DNA of 64,000 nt from CAVRAW01 sp963716135 (lineage in GTDB: Bacteria; Planctomycetota; Planctomycetia; Pirellulales; JADZDJ01), in the NCBI GenBank assembly GCA_963716135.1, contig OY970289.1:1364001-1428000 (forward strand). The letters run 5' to 3'. Below the pieces are notes generated by a model. It ran no database searches. It was given only the letters and a program-made list of their open reading frames with translations, and had not been told where the DNA came from. The first letter of the stretch is position 1. Every line of letters begins with the position of its first letter. Shown here in pieces: positions 28,473 to 38,700 of this stretch. The translations under genes were made by a program, and so were the position numbers.

Positions 28473-28934
28473 TTAGACGATTTCGAAAATGGCCTCGACC
28501 TCGACGGCCATATTCGCCGGCAGCGACGTCGCGCCGACGGCGCTGCGCGCCCCAACGCCGGCGTCGGGGCCAAACACGTCGGCCATCAATTCGCTGAAGC
28601 CGTTGATCACGGCCGGCTGTTGGCTGAATTCCGGCGTGCAATTTACCAGCCCCAGCGTCTTGACGATGCGCTTGACGCGATCCAGGCTGCCCAACGTATC
28701 GCGCAACGAAGCCAGAATCGCCAGGCCGGTTTGTCGTGCCGCCGCTTTCCCGGCATCCACGTCTAGATCCGCGCCAACCCGGCCCGTAATCAGGGTCTTG
28801 TCGGTCTTCAGCGGTCCGTGCCCGGAGGTGTAAACCAGGTTTCCTACGGTCACGATGGGCTTGTACACCCCCATGGGTTTGGCGGCTGGGGGCAGTTCAA
28901 GCTTGAGTTCGGCCAGGCGGCGTTCGGCACTCAT
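28473..28934 (-). CDS. RidA family protein
   Basis: YjgF/YER057c/UK114-fold protein of 153 residues. It has the N-terminal [20 protein letters not shown] strand, YTSGHGPL, and the C-terminal pattern [19 protein letters not shown] followed by [19 protein letters not shown]. The classical RidA deaminase Arg is represented by the Arg of GARSAVG. It probably removes reactive enamine/imine metabolites or belongs to a related subgroup. It is the first gene of a three-gene minus-strand operon with FIST and the glycosylase. Confidence 0.88.
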   Translation of the reverse strand: MSAERRLAELKLELPPAAKPMGVYKPIVTVGNLVYTSGHGPLKTDKTLITGRVGADLDVDAGKAAARQTGLAILASLRDTLGSLDRVKRIVKTLGLVNCTPEFSQQPAVINGFSELMADVFGPDAGVGARSAVGATSLPANMAVEVEAIFEIV

Positions 28935-29083
28935 GGGTTCGCTCCGTTACTGCAAATTCGACCAAGCAGGGTATCGCTCACCATATCCTGCTAATCCTTT
29001 TCTGGGTAGGTGCGGCATGCAACCAGATTCCATATATTGCACACCGTTGCTCGCCCCTTGACCCCGTAGCCCGTTCACCGTTC

Positions 29084-30013
29084 ATGCTTCCCTCCCGCTT
29101 AGGCTATCCGAATCTCGGGTTGGGCGTCGGCCTGCGGAGCGTGCACTTTTCGCACATCCTCGAGCACCAACCGGCGGTTGATTGGTTCGAGGTCATTTCG
29201 GAAAACTTCATCGACTCCGGCGGCCGGCCGCGCCACGTGCTCCAGCAAATTGCCGAGCGCTATCCCGTGGTGATGCACGGCGTGTCGCTATCCATTGGCA
29301 GCACCGATCCGCTGGATTTCGATTATCTGGCCAAGCTCAAGCGGCTGGCCCGAGAAGTGAACGCACGCTGGATCTCCGATCATTTGTGCTGGACCGGAGT
29401 GTTGGGCCTGAACACGCACGATTTGCTGCCTTTGCCACTGACGGACGAAACGCTCAGGCACGTGGCCGACCGTGTGCGCACGGTGCAAGATTTTTTGGAG
29501 CGGCCGCTGGTGTTGGAAAACCCCAGCAGTTATGTGACGTTTGCGGGCTCGACCATGACCGAATGGGAATTTCTTTCGCAGCTGGCTGCTGAAACCGATT
29601 GCGGACTGCTGTTGGACGTGAACAACGTGTATGTCTCCAGCGTCAATCACGATTTCGACCCGGTGGAATATATCCGCAACGTGCCGCACCAGCGGATCGT
29701 GCAAGTCCATCTGGCCGGCCACACCAATTGCCGCACGCACTTGCTCGATACGCACGATGGCGAGGTCATCAACCCCGTTTGGGAACTATATCGCCTGGCC
29801 CATCAGTTGACCGCCGGCGTATCCACGCTATTGGAATGGGACGCGAAGATCCCGCCGTTCCCAGTGCTGCACGCCGAGGTGCTCAAAGCGCGGCAACACA
29901 TGGACGAAGATTTGCCGCCCCCCGGCCCCGCCATGGAAATCCCGTTGGACGATGCATGGTCGCACGCCACTCCGCCCCACCCCGCAACGCTAGTGACAGC
30001 CCAAATCGAATGA
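29084..30013 (+). CDS. DUF692 family (MNIO) putative peptide-modifying iron oxygenase
   Basis: TIM-barrel protein of 309 residues of the multinuclear non-heme iron oxidative enzyme (DUF692/UPF0276) family, which modifies cysteine-containing peptides, for example in bufferin and methanobactin maturation. Probable metal ligands are all visible: Glu40 in VISENF, His65 in [14 protein letters not shown] (99-103), LENPSSY (144-150), [12 protein letters not shown] (176-186) and VQVHLAGH (207-213). The stop overlaps the start of the DUF2063 gene (ATGA), the usual pairing. No precursor peptide gene is evident next to it. Confidence 0.88.
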   Translation: MLPSRLGYPNLGLGVGLRSVHFSHILEHQPAVDWFEVISENFIDSGGRPRHVLQQIAERYPVVMHGVSLSIGSTDPLDFDYLAKLKRLAREVNARWISDHLCWTGVLGLNTHDLLPLPLTDETLRHVADRVRTVQDFLERPLVLENPSSYVTFAGSTMTEWEFLSQLAAETDCGLLLDVNNVYVSSVNHDFDPVEYIRNVPHQRIVQVHLAGHTNCRTHLLDTHDGEVINPVWELYRLAHQLTAGVSTLLEWDAKIPPFPVLHAEVLKARQHMDEDLPPPGPAMEIPLDDAWSHATPPHPATLVTAQIE

Positions 30014-30897
30014 CCCCGCCGCAAAAACCAACTTTGGACGCCGTGCAGGGCTGGATGCAATCGGTCATTACGTATCCGCGCGGCGTGGAAGCCGGCGTGG
30101 CGTCGGAAGCGGTGCGCATGCATCTCGATGTCGCGCCTTCGGAACTTGAAAGCGTTATCGATCCCTCTTTGGCGCAAAGCAGCATCGAGCGATTAGGCGT
30201 CTATGCCGGAGCGTACCATGCTCGGCTCATCGAATGCCTGGAGGCGGAATTTCCTGTGTTTCGCCAGGCCGTCGGCGCCGAGGCATTCGCGGACTTCGCG
30301 GTGGAGTACCTCAAACGATATCCGTCTCACAGTTACACGTTGGCGCAGCTGGCGACAAACTTTCCCAAGTTCCTGGAAGAAACAAAATCATCCGCCAGTT
30401 CAGATCATTCGCCAATCGATTGGCCCGAGTTTCTCGTCGACTTGGCGCTGTTGGAGCGAACCTTCGGCGAAGTGTTCGATGGTCCCGGCGTTGAAGAGAA
30501 ACAAACCCTTTCGGCCGCTGAACTTTTGGCGATCGATCCCCAGCACTGGCTGCAAGCTCGCCTAGTAGTCGTACCGTGCTTGCGGCTGTTGGCGCTGCGA
30601 TTTCCGCTGAAAGACTACTACACGGCCGCCAAACAGGGACGCGATCCGCCGCTGCCGAAGGCGGGCGAAACATGGCTGGCCGTAACCAGGCGAGATTACA
30701 TCGTGCGCCGTTACGAACTGACCCGAACGCAATTTGTCCTCTTGGACAAGCTGCGAAACGGCCAAACGTTGGCCGATGCCATGGCGGCCGCAGTGGACAC
30801 GTACCCCGAATCGATCGAGTCACTCGCCGTGGACGTGCGCCATTGGTTCGAAGTCTGGGCCACAGCCCCGATGTTTGATTCCGTCATGCTGAGTTAG
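30010..30897 (+). CDS. DUF2063 family partner of the MNIO enzyme
   Basis: A 295-residue protein of the DUF2063 putative DNA-binding/RiPP-recognition-like family. The N-domain has [13 protein letters not shown], the [20 protein letters not shown] block and [20 protein letters not shown], with the [20 protein letters not shown] segment that is diagnostic. It starts with an ATG overlapping the MNIO stop by four bases. In known bufferin operons this family (BufC) is the partner that presents or recognises the precursor for the oxygenase; that role is inferred here from the pairing. Confidence 0.82.
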   Translation: MTPPQKPTLDAVQGWMQSVITYPRGVEAGVASEAVRMHLDVAPSELESVIDPSLAQSSIERLGVYAGAYHARLIECLEAEFPVFRQAVGAEAFADFAVEYLKRYPSHSYTLAQLATNFPKFLEETKSSASSDHSPIDWPEFLVDLALLERTFGEVFDGPGVEEKQTLSAAELLAIDPQHWLQARLVVVPCLRLLALRFPLKDYYTAAKQGRDPPLPKAGETWLAVTRRDYIVRRYELTRTQFVLLDKLRNGQTLADAMAAAVDTYPESIESLAVDVRHWFEVWATAPMFDSVMLS

Positions 30898-30919
30898 AAA
30901 CCGGTCGGCCGGGCAATCT

Positions 30920-33286
30920 TCATTTCAGCAGGTCAAACAAATTGCTCCGTTCATCGGTCCAAATCACCACGGGCCGTGGATGTTCACTCGCTCGGACCGC
31001 GTCGGTTTCCAAAGCATCCGCCAACGATTTGTTCCGTGTCAGTATGATCCAATCCGAGGTCAACGTGGCATTCTTCGAGTCGCCTTCGGAAATGATGCGT
31101 ATCTTGCGCATGTTGAACTTCTCCGCCGCCCCGCGGACCACGGGCTCCAAATCCAGATACCGATTGGAAATGTGAATGGCAATGGCGCCATCGGCGCCGT
31201 CGGCTTCTGCCGTTGCCAGATGACTTAAATAAATGCGGAATGCTTCCTCGGTGAGGAGATGTACCGGTATGGCGTCGCCGCTAAACGCATCCAGCACCAG
31301 TACTTGATAGTGTTGCGGGTCATGCTGTTTGAGTTCCCGTTCCAAAACAAGACGCGCATCGCCGAGCTTGATTTGGTAATGTCCGCCGCGCTCCTGGGAA
31401 TCTTGCAGGTAGGTAAACCAGCGGCCATCTTCTGCAATTTCAACCACCGCCGGATTGATTTCGTAAAAGCAAATCCTATCGCCCTTGTCGATATATGCAG
31501 CCAACGTTCCGGCGCCCAATCCAACCGCCCCTATCTGCAAGCCGTCTTTTGAACCGTGCTGGCGAAAGTAGCCGATCGTGCGGCCGACGCCGCTATCTTC
31601 ACTGTAATAGGTGGTCGGTTTGTAGCGCCGCTGGGGGTCGGTGAATTGTCTGCCATGCGTGATCCCACCGTGCTTTAGCGTGTAAATCTGATTTCCGAGA
31701 TCATCTGTCGGGTACTCGAGAACCGACAACGTGCCGAAAAAATTGCGCACCGCCAGTTGGCGATGACTGTTCGAATCGTCGAAGTACGACGGCAATTCGA
31801 ACAACCAAATGCCGGCCAGCAATAAGAACAACAAGCCTCCCGCCGGCCCGATCCACCAACGGCGTTCATTGGTCCGCGCGGCACTTCGCCTGGCAGCAGA
31901 TCGGTAAACGCAGCGCACGAAGATCACCAGCGCCAGCAGGTAGCCCCCCACCAAAGCCAGGACGAATTCGAAGTAGGTTCGGAAAATCTGGGGCGCCACC
32001 AGCGTCACAGCTACGCCGCCCAAAGCGCCGCCGGCGGCGATCATCAGATAATATGCCGTCAGTCGCCGGGGATGCGGGCGCAGGCGCACCAGTTCGCCGT
32101 GACAGAGCATGCAGATTCCGAACATCGCCTCGAAGTTTAGCGCGATGTATTGCTTGTATCCCAATGAGAATCGGAGCGCCTTGGGAAACTGTTCCTCCGA
32201 CAAGCCCCGCCATCGGGCCCATTGGTCGCTCATCATATGCAGGAGCTTTCCGATCAGGCCGAAGTCGAACAGGTTGATGTCGCTCAGTCCGTTCCAATAC
32301 ACGATCGCCACAAAATAAATCGACGGCAACGTCAAGCCGGCAATCCAAGCGGGCTGATAACGACTGGAATGATCGAAGGCGATGATAAACGTCAGCAGAT
32401 ACAACGACAGCGGCACGACCCACAAGAACGGCACGGGAGCGACATCGGTGCTGACGTGATTGGTGGTGGCCAACAGCGTTACCGAAGCAATCGCCGGCAA
32501 CAGCATCCACAACGCTTGATGCCACCAGGTAACGTGGGAAATCGTTTCGATATCGTCGTCGGATTTCCCCGGCCGACTTCGCAAGTCGGCAGGAGAAGCC
32601 AGTTCCAATCCAGCAGCTTCCCCTTCGACAAGCGCAGTCGGAATCGGCGCCGCTTCGGCATTGCGCTTGTGGCGCAATAGCATCCACACGCTGATGGCCG
32701 CATAGGTACACAGCGCCGCATAGGCCACGAAACCCCACGACCAAAAGCCGGCTTGCCGCGGCACATCCCAGATGCGCTCGAACAAAAACGGATAGCTCAA
32801 CAGCGCCAACAGCGAACCCACGTTCGATAGTGCATACAGCCGGTAAGGTATCCGGCCGGGAAAGGAGCGCGCAAACCAGGCCTGGATCAATGGCCCCGTC
32901 GACGAGAGCACGAAGTACGGCACGCCGATGCTGGCGGTCAAAAGCAGCAAGATCTTTTGCACCGGGTGAGTGCTGTCGGTCGGCTTCCAGCTTTCCGACG
33001 GCACCACGCGCAGCAGGAGCAGTGCCAACACGATCAAGCCCAGGTGCAACACTGCCTGCCCCCTTCGGCGCAGATAGCGCTGGCTCAAATGTGCGTAGGC
33101 GTAACCGCCGAATAGCAGCGTCTGGAAAAACAGCATGCAGGTGGTCCACACGGCCGGACTGCCGCCGAACCACGGCAAGATGTACTTGCTCACCAGCGGC
33201 TGTACCTGAAACAGCAGAAAGGCGCTGACAAAGATCGTGGCGGCAAAGTTTATCGCCAGCCAGCGATTGCGCCCTGCAATGCTCAT
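30920..33286 (-). CDS. Polytopic membrane protein fused to a spermidine-synthase-like methyltransferase fold
   Basis: A 788-residue protein. The N-terminal ~570 residues are membrane-spanning, starting with AINFAATIFVSAFLLFQVQP and including LLFGGYAYAHLSQRYL and many later helices. The C-terminal ~220 residues have a Rossmann fold of the spermidine synthase type: AVGLGAGTLAAYIDKGDRI, YEINPAVVEIAED, LGDARLVLERELK and VLVLDAFSGDAIPVHLL. A transporter-like or membrane-tethered aminopropyltransferase activity is possible but unproven. Such fusions are common in Planctomycetota and Acidobacteria. The start is MSIAGRNRW at 33286. It is divergent from metK. Confidence 0.8.
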   Translation of the reverse strand: MSIAGRNRWLAINFAATIFVSAFLLFQVQPLVSKYILPWFGGSPAVWTTCMLFFQTLLFGGYAYAHLSQRYLRRRGQAVLHLGLIVLALLLLRVVPSESWKPTDSTHPVQKILLLLTASIGVPYFVLSSTGPLIQAWFARSFPGRIPYRLYALSNVGSLLALLSYPFLFERIWDVPRQAGFWSWGFVAYAALCTYAAISVWMLLRHKRNAEAAPIPTALVEGEAAGLELASPADLRSRPGKSDDDIETISHVTWWHQALWMLLPAIASVTLLATTNHVSTDVAPVPFLWVVPLSLYLLTFIIAFDHSSRYQPAWIAGLTLPSIYFVAIVYWNGLSDINLFDFGLIGKLLHMMSDQWARWRGLSEEQFPKALRFSLGYKQYIALNFEAMFGICMLCHGELVRLRPHPRRLTAYYLMIAAGGALGGVAVTLVAPQIFRTYFEFVLALVGGYLLALVIFVRCVYRSAARRSAARTNERRWWIGPAGGLLFLLLAGIWLFELPSYFDDSNSHRQLAVRNFFGTLSVLEYPTDDLGNQIYTLKHGGITHGRQFTDPQRRYKPTTYYSEDSGVGRTIGYFRQHGSKDGLQIGAVGLGAGTLAAYIDKGDRICFYEINPAVVEIAEDGRWFTYLQDSQERGGHYQIKLGDARLVLERELKQHDPQHYQVLVLDAFSGDAIPVHLLTEEAFRIYLSHLATAEADGADGAIAIHISNRYLDLEPVVRGAAEKFNMRKIRIISEGDSKNATLTSDWIILTRNKSLADALETDAVRASEHPRPVVIWTDERSNLFDLLK

Positions 33287-33424
33287 AGGTTGCTCGAGTA
33301 CGGGCCCAGCCGCGAAAAAACGTCCCCCTAGCCGCCGCAACTGTCGTTGCCGATCAAACCTTTTTTCGAGAATAACAGGCCGCCAAACGCCTGGCAATTC
33401 ACCGCTAGAACGCCGCACCGCCGG

Positions 33425-33454
33425 TTGCAGCCGGAATTCATCGTACCTTATAAT
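33425..33454 (+). promoter_or_regulatory. Possible sigma-70-type promoter of metK
   Basis: TTGCAG at 33425-33430 and a perfect TATAAT at 33449-33454 are 18 bases apart and lie about 95 bases before the metK start. A second TATAAT at 33462-33467 has no good -35 partner. No SAM riboswitch fold was recognised in the leader. Confidence 0.4.
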
Positions 33455-33549
33455 GGAGGGCTATAATTCGCATGAGCCTGCTTCATTCGAGCTAGCATCC
33501 GCACCAACCACTGTCCCGCACCTCCTCTGCTTCGATAGGAGAATTCTTC

Positions 33550-34737
33550 GTGGCATCCGGCAAACTGCTGTTCACCAGCGAATCGGTCAGCATGGGGCAT
33601 CCCGATAAACTGGCCGACCAAATTTCCGACGGCATTCTCGACGCGCTTCTAGCCCAAGACTCTCACTGCCGCGTGGCCTGCGAAACGCTGGTCACCACCG
33701 GCCTGGCCCTCATCGCCGGCGAAATTACCAGCAAGGCACGGATCGACTACCGCGAAGTCGTGCGCGACGTGATTCGCGACGTGGGCTATACCGACGACAC
33801 CATGGGCATCTGCGGCGATACCTGCGCGGTGCTTTTGAGCATCGGCAGCCAAAGCCCTGATATCGCCCAAGGCGTGAATGAAGATTCTGCCAAGGGCAAG
33901 GAAATCGGCGCCGGCGATCAGGGCTTGATGTTCGGCTACGCCTGCAACCATACCCCCGAGCTAATGCCGCTGCCCATCGCGCTGGCGCACCGCGTTTTGA
34001 ACCGCCTCACGGAACTGCGCAAGCAAAACGACGTCAATTGGCTGCGTCCCGACAGCAAGAGCCAGGTGACCGTCGAGTTTGACGGCCCGCGCCCTGTGCG
34101 AGTCGACACCGTCGTTGTTTCCACGCAGCATGGTCCCGACGTTTCGCACAAGGAAATTCAAGACTACGTGATTAACCGCGTGGTGAAGCCGTGCCTGCCG
34201 AAAGAACTGGTCAAAGGCGACATCAAATATCACATCAATCCGACCGGCCGATTCGTGGTGGGCGGACCGCAGGGGGATGCCGGCCTGACGGGCCGCAAAA
34301 TTATCGTCGACACCTACGGTGGCTGGGGCCGCCACGGCGGCGGCGCCTTCAGCGGCAAAGATCCCACCAAAGTCGATCGCAGCGCGGCTTACATGGCGCG
34401 ACACGTGGCGAAAAATATCGTGGCCGCCGGCCTGGCCGATCGCTGCGAAGTGCAGTTGGCCTATGCCATCGGCGTTTCCGACCCGATCAGCGTGCACGTC
34501 GACACCGACGGCACGGGCCGCGTCGACGACGATCGAATTTGCGAGATCGTGTGCGACCTGTTCCCGCTCACGCCTGGCGGCATCATCCGCTACCTCGATT
34601 TGCGGCGGCCGATTTACCGAAAAACGGCAGCCGGCGGCCATTTCGGACGCAGCGACAAGGATTTCACCTGGGAAAGCACTCATCGCGCTACGGAATTGGC
34701 CGAAGCGGCCGGCATTGCCGCAACCGCCATGGCCTAG
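33550..34737 (+). CDS. metK: S-adenosylmethionine synthetase MetK
   Basis: Makes S-adenosylmethionine from methionine and ATP. The 395-residue product starts [19 protein letters not shown] with the ATP-binding GHPDK, has [20 protein letters not shown], the [17 protein letters not shown] phosphate loop and [18 protein letters not shown], and shows the usual three-domain order and length. The start codon is GTG 33550, preceded by AGGAG at about ten bases. The next gene, a membrane protein, follows 38 bases downstream. Confidence 0.96.
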   Translation: MASGKLLFTSESVSMGHPDKLADQISDGILDALLAQDSHCRVACETLVTTGLALIAGEITSKARIDYREVVRDVIRDVGYTDDTMGICGDTCAVLLSIGSQSPDIAQGVNEDSAKGKEIGAGDQGLMFGYACNHTPELMPLPIALAHRVLNRLTELRKQNDVNWLRPDSKSQVTVEFDGPRPVRVDTVVVSTQHGPDVSHKEIQDYVINRVVKPCLPKELVKGDIKYHINPTGRFVVGGPQGDAGLTGRKIIVDTYGGWGRHGGGAFSGKDPTKVDRSAAYMARHVAKNIVAAGLADRCEVQLAYAIGVSDPISVHVDTDGTGRVDDDRICEIVCDLFPLTPGGIIRYLDLRRPIYRKTAAGGHFGRSDKDFTWESTHRATELAEAAGIAATAMA

Positions 34738-34775
34738 GCGGACACCGCGACGATTGATGCGAAGGGATTCGCCCC

Positions 34776-35606
34776 ATGGATGTAATTGCTTGCAGCGCGG
34801 CGATCGGGCGACGCAACGATGCGTTCTCGTCGGCAATCCGCGGATTCATCGCCGCTGTTCTATGCGGGCTTTTGGTCTTCGCCGCGGTGTTTCTGTTCGC
34901 GCGCTGTTTGGCAGGCGCGTTGAATCAGCCGCTGTCTGCGGCCACGCTAATCGGCGTTGGCATCGCAGCAGCGCTGACTGCCGAAGCAGTGCGATTGCTG
35001 GAACGGCACACCAATCGACAATCTGCCGCGAAACTACCTTCCGCCGCGCGGAAGTGGCTGCCGCGCTTGGCTCTGCCCATAATCGCACTGTCGGTTTCGG
35101 CGCCGGGAAGCTCGAAGTTCGGCCTCGCCGTATTGTGGCTGATCATCGTCGGCCAGGAATATGTTTCGTGGAGAAAACGTCCAATTGCGCGCCCAGCGGA
35201 TGCGCCGCAACGCGCGCCCGTCGGTGCGGCGAGCTCGCTAGCCGAAGAATTTCGCCGCCCGCCTGAGGCGGCGCCGCCCGCCGGCTGGCTCGATCCCGCC
35301 GTTGCGCAGCAGATCGCCTATCGGCGCAGCGCCGAAGGATGCGCAATCGCCGAGGGCTGGCTGCGCGCGAACTTTGTGGCCGGCCAACGAACCGCCATTG
35401 TGCATGTGGCATTTTGCCCACCGTTCAATCTGGCCCCGCGGGTTGAGGTGGAACCTGTCGATGGACCATCGTGTGATATCCGCTCCACGTTGGTGCTTCC
35501 TTGGGGCGTCCGCTGGGAAGTCCGACTCCTCGAGCCCGCGGCAGAAGCCGCCTCCGTGGTGGTGGAGTTCTTCGCCGCGGAAAAAGTTCCTGATGCCATT
35601 CAATAG
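34776..35606 (+). CDS. Hypothetical membrane protein
   Basis: A 276-residue protein with no recognised family. Helices occur near residues 22-48 (GFIAAVLCGLLVFAAVFLFA), 52-70 and in two closely spaced segments around 95-125 (LALPIIALSVSAP; FGLAVLWLIIVGQEYV). An Ala/Pro-rich linker leads to a soluble C-domain of about 115 residues (AEGWLRANFVAGQRTAIVHV; GVRWEVRLLEPAAEA). It lies just after metK on the same strand. Confidence 0.55.
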   Translation: MDVIACSAAIGRRNDAFSSAIRGFIAAVLCGLLVFAAVFLFARCLAGALNQPLSAATLIGVGIAAALTAEAVRLLERHTNRQSAAKLPSAARKWLPRLALPIIALSVSAPGSSKFGLAVLWLIIVGQEYVSWRKRPIARPADAPQRAPVGAASSLAEEFRRPPEAAPPAGWLDPAVAQQIAYRRSAEGCAIAEGWLRANFVAGQRTAIVHVAFCPPFNLAPRVEVEPVDGPSCDIRSTLVLPWGVRWEVRLLEPAAEAASVVVEFFAAEKVPDAIQ

Positions 35607-35781
35607 ATCCGTGCTAGCGGTGGCCCCTACCGGCTCAAACTCTGCCTGAGCGCCATTGTTTTCCCACTTTGTCTAAGTTAATTTGACTTGATAAGCAGAA
35701 GCAGATCGCCGGCTTAGGCCCGCCGCTGGACGCTTTCGACCGCCGCATCTTCATTGAGCCCGCATCACGGAGATTTATTTC

Positions 35782-38700
35782 ATGCCGTATCGCACTGGTA
35801 GTTCGCGCGCTTTGCGAATCAGCAAGCGCCAATCGCGGCACGGTCGCGCGCTCGATCCCCGCCTGCGCGCTCGATTGACGTTCGAGCGCCTTGAAGTCCG
35901 CCAATTATTGACAGCCAATCTGACATTGGCCGGAACTCAGAGCATCGTCCACAACGCGAATATCGACGCCAGCAACGACCACGCCACGCAGCAGCAAAAC
36001 CTGGCCATCGACATCAATCCTACCAACCCGCTGCACGTTGCCGGCGTGAGCGAACAGAACAATCCGACGACCGGCACATCGTTGGGTCTGTATCGCAGCT
36101 CCGACGGCGGTCTGACGTGGGCGACCACCACGATCGATAGCACCGTCGATGCACTGAGCGCCACGGCCACTCGATCTGATCCGTCGCTGGCTTACGACGC
36201 CAATGGCAATCTTTACGTGGCCTACGTCGTATTCGATAGTTCCACAACTGCCAGCACCTTGATTGTGGCCACGAGCACCAACGACGGCGCTAGCTTCGCG
36301 CACGTAGTTACGGTCGATTCTGTTGCGGTGCTTGCCGTCATTTTCAACACCAATCTTGGCACCGGTCCTGACGGACTGGGAAATCAGGCTGTGTACGTCG
36401 CCTACACTGAAAACACTTTTCTCGGCAACGGTATTGTCGTCGCTGGCTCGAACGATGGCGGCGCAACATTTACCACGCCAACAACTGTGAGCGATAACTT
36501 TGCAAACAGTTTCACCAATGGCGATCCTTCCGTCGGGCCCAGCGGCCAGTTATACGTCTCCTGGTTCGACACCACCGATAGCGCCGTGCGCTTCGACCGC
36601 GACTTGGATGGTCTATTCGCTGGCGTCAGCAACTTCGGCGCCGACATCACGGTGGTCAACAACAGCAGCGCGCGGCCTTCCGTTGTGGGTAATTTCAATT
36701 TGGTGTCCGGCCAACTGGTTCCCGCCGCCCCCAATCATGGCGTCAGCGCTGCGCCGGAGCTCGATACCGACCGCAGCGGCCTGGGAACCGACGGCAACTT
36801 GTACATATCTTTCATGGACGCGTTCAGCGCCACGGACACCGACATTTATCTCGCCCGCAGCGTCAACCAAGGAACCTCGTGGACCCTGATCGACGTGAAA
36901 ATCTCGACCGCCACCGAATTCATGCCGTGGGTCGACGTGGATCAATCCAGCGGCAGCGTCAACGTGATGTATTACTCCACCACGGGCGACCCCAGCGGCA
37001 ACGACGACGTGAACGTGATGCTGGCCACTAGCATCAACGGGGGCTCCACCTATGTCACCGATCAGCAATTGACCACCGCCACCTCGCGAGCCTCGGCCAT
37101 CTCCGGCGGAAACGATTTCCTCGACTACAACGGGCTGGCGGTTCTCGATGGCACTGTGCAAGCGCTCTGGTCCGACAATCGCGGCCTGTCCGCGGAGTCT
37201 GAAGCCTTCACCACCAGCGCCTCGTTCTCCAGCGCCACCAACGGCAACATTCTCAACGTGTTGGGCACCGCCGGCAACGATGCCATCACCATTCGCCGTA
37301 GCGCCGCCAATCACGCGTTTCTCGAAGTGGTGGTCAATGGAGACATTCAATACGCCGGGCTCGCCGCCACGTTGGATTCCATCGACGTCCAAGGGCTGGC
37401 CGGCAGCGACACCCTGACGATCGACAACGCCAACGGCATCGTCAATTTCCCCATCAATTACGACGGCGGCACCTCCGTCGCGGATAACGACAAGCTGGCG
37501 ATCACCGGCAATCCCGGCACGCCGGTTGCCCGCGAAACGTACATCGTCGGCGCCACCGCTGATCGCGGCACCTGGGTGCTCGACCCCGACGGGAATCAAG
37601 GTCCCGGCGTAACCGTAGCGGGAAATGGGGACGAATTGACCGTTACCTTCCTGAACCTGGAACCGGTCGATAGCGACACGCCCGCCGTGGTGTTCGACAC
37701 GATCATGACCGGCGCGCCCAACGATGCAACGATCCAAAACGGCGGCCTGCTCAATGGAGTCAATTCGCTGCGCGTGCTCGACAACAACGGCACCTTCGAA
37801 ACCTTCCGCTTCGCCAACAAAACCACCGTGCGCATCATGGGTCAGGCGAATGCGGACACCATTACCGTCGATTTCACCGCGGCGGCCGCCGGACTCATGG
37901 CGTTGGAAATCTACGGCCACGTGGCTCCCGACGTGCTGGGCCAGCCGGCTGACGACAATGCCGCCGACAATCTGAAAGTTTTTCGCAACACGGCGAACGT
38001 CGTGTACACGCTGTTCGGTCAGGGAGGCAACGATAATTTCATCGTCGGCAATGGAGATCTTTCGTTGATCCTAGCTCCGGTGGCGATTGTCGCCGGCGAC
38101 GGCGCCAACGATAGCCTCACCGTGGACGATTCCTCGCGCGCCACGGCCGTCAATTACATCGTCGATCCCACGCATGTGGCCATCCGCCCCGATCTCGGCC
38201 CGGTGTCTCAAACCCTCGTCACGTACGATGGCACGCTGGAAGGCGTGCAAGTCGACGGCACGCAGGGGCCCAACCAATTCGATGTCAGCCCCAGCACCAC
38301 GGCCGTCTATTTCATCAATGGCCATCTTCCCACCTTCGCCGGGCCGGGCGCAGACATCTTGGTGCTGCATCCCGCCGGCACCACCGGCCGCGTACTCACT
38401 TACAATGCGATCACAGGCAACGGCAACTGGATGTTTGCCGCGCCGCACATGACGATCAATTTCACCAGCATCGAGCAATTGAAGTTCGCGCCGATGCTGG
38501 TCTACTCCGCCGACGCCGCCAAGAACGGCAAGCCGACGGTGAAAGTGGTCGATGCCGACACCGGCGCGCTCATCACTTCGTTCTTGGCCTATGAAGCCAC
38601 CTACAAGCAAGGCGTGCGCGTGGCGCTGGGCGATATCAACAACGACGGCATCCCGGAAGTCATCACCGCGCCGGGCCATAACCATACCGCGCTCATCGAA

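Noticed and set aside
29019..29063. A 14-codon peptide with one Cys just upstream of the MNIO gene, considered as a precursor
   Set aside because: It has no ribosome-binding site, no leader or signal and only one Cys; chance occurrence is more likely.
33287..33549. A SAM riboswitch upstream of metK
   Set aside because: None of the conserved cores of the known SAM riboswitch classes could be recognised; only a promoter-like pair was seen.
36613..37920. Long minus-strand frame opposite the LEPR-XLL gene
   Set aside because: It mirrors the regular codon use of the sense gene, is rich in Gly/His/Arg and matches no family.
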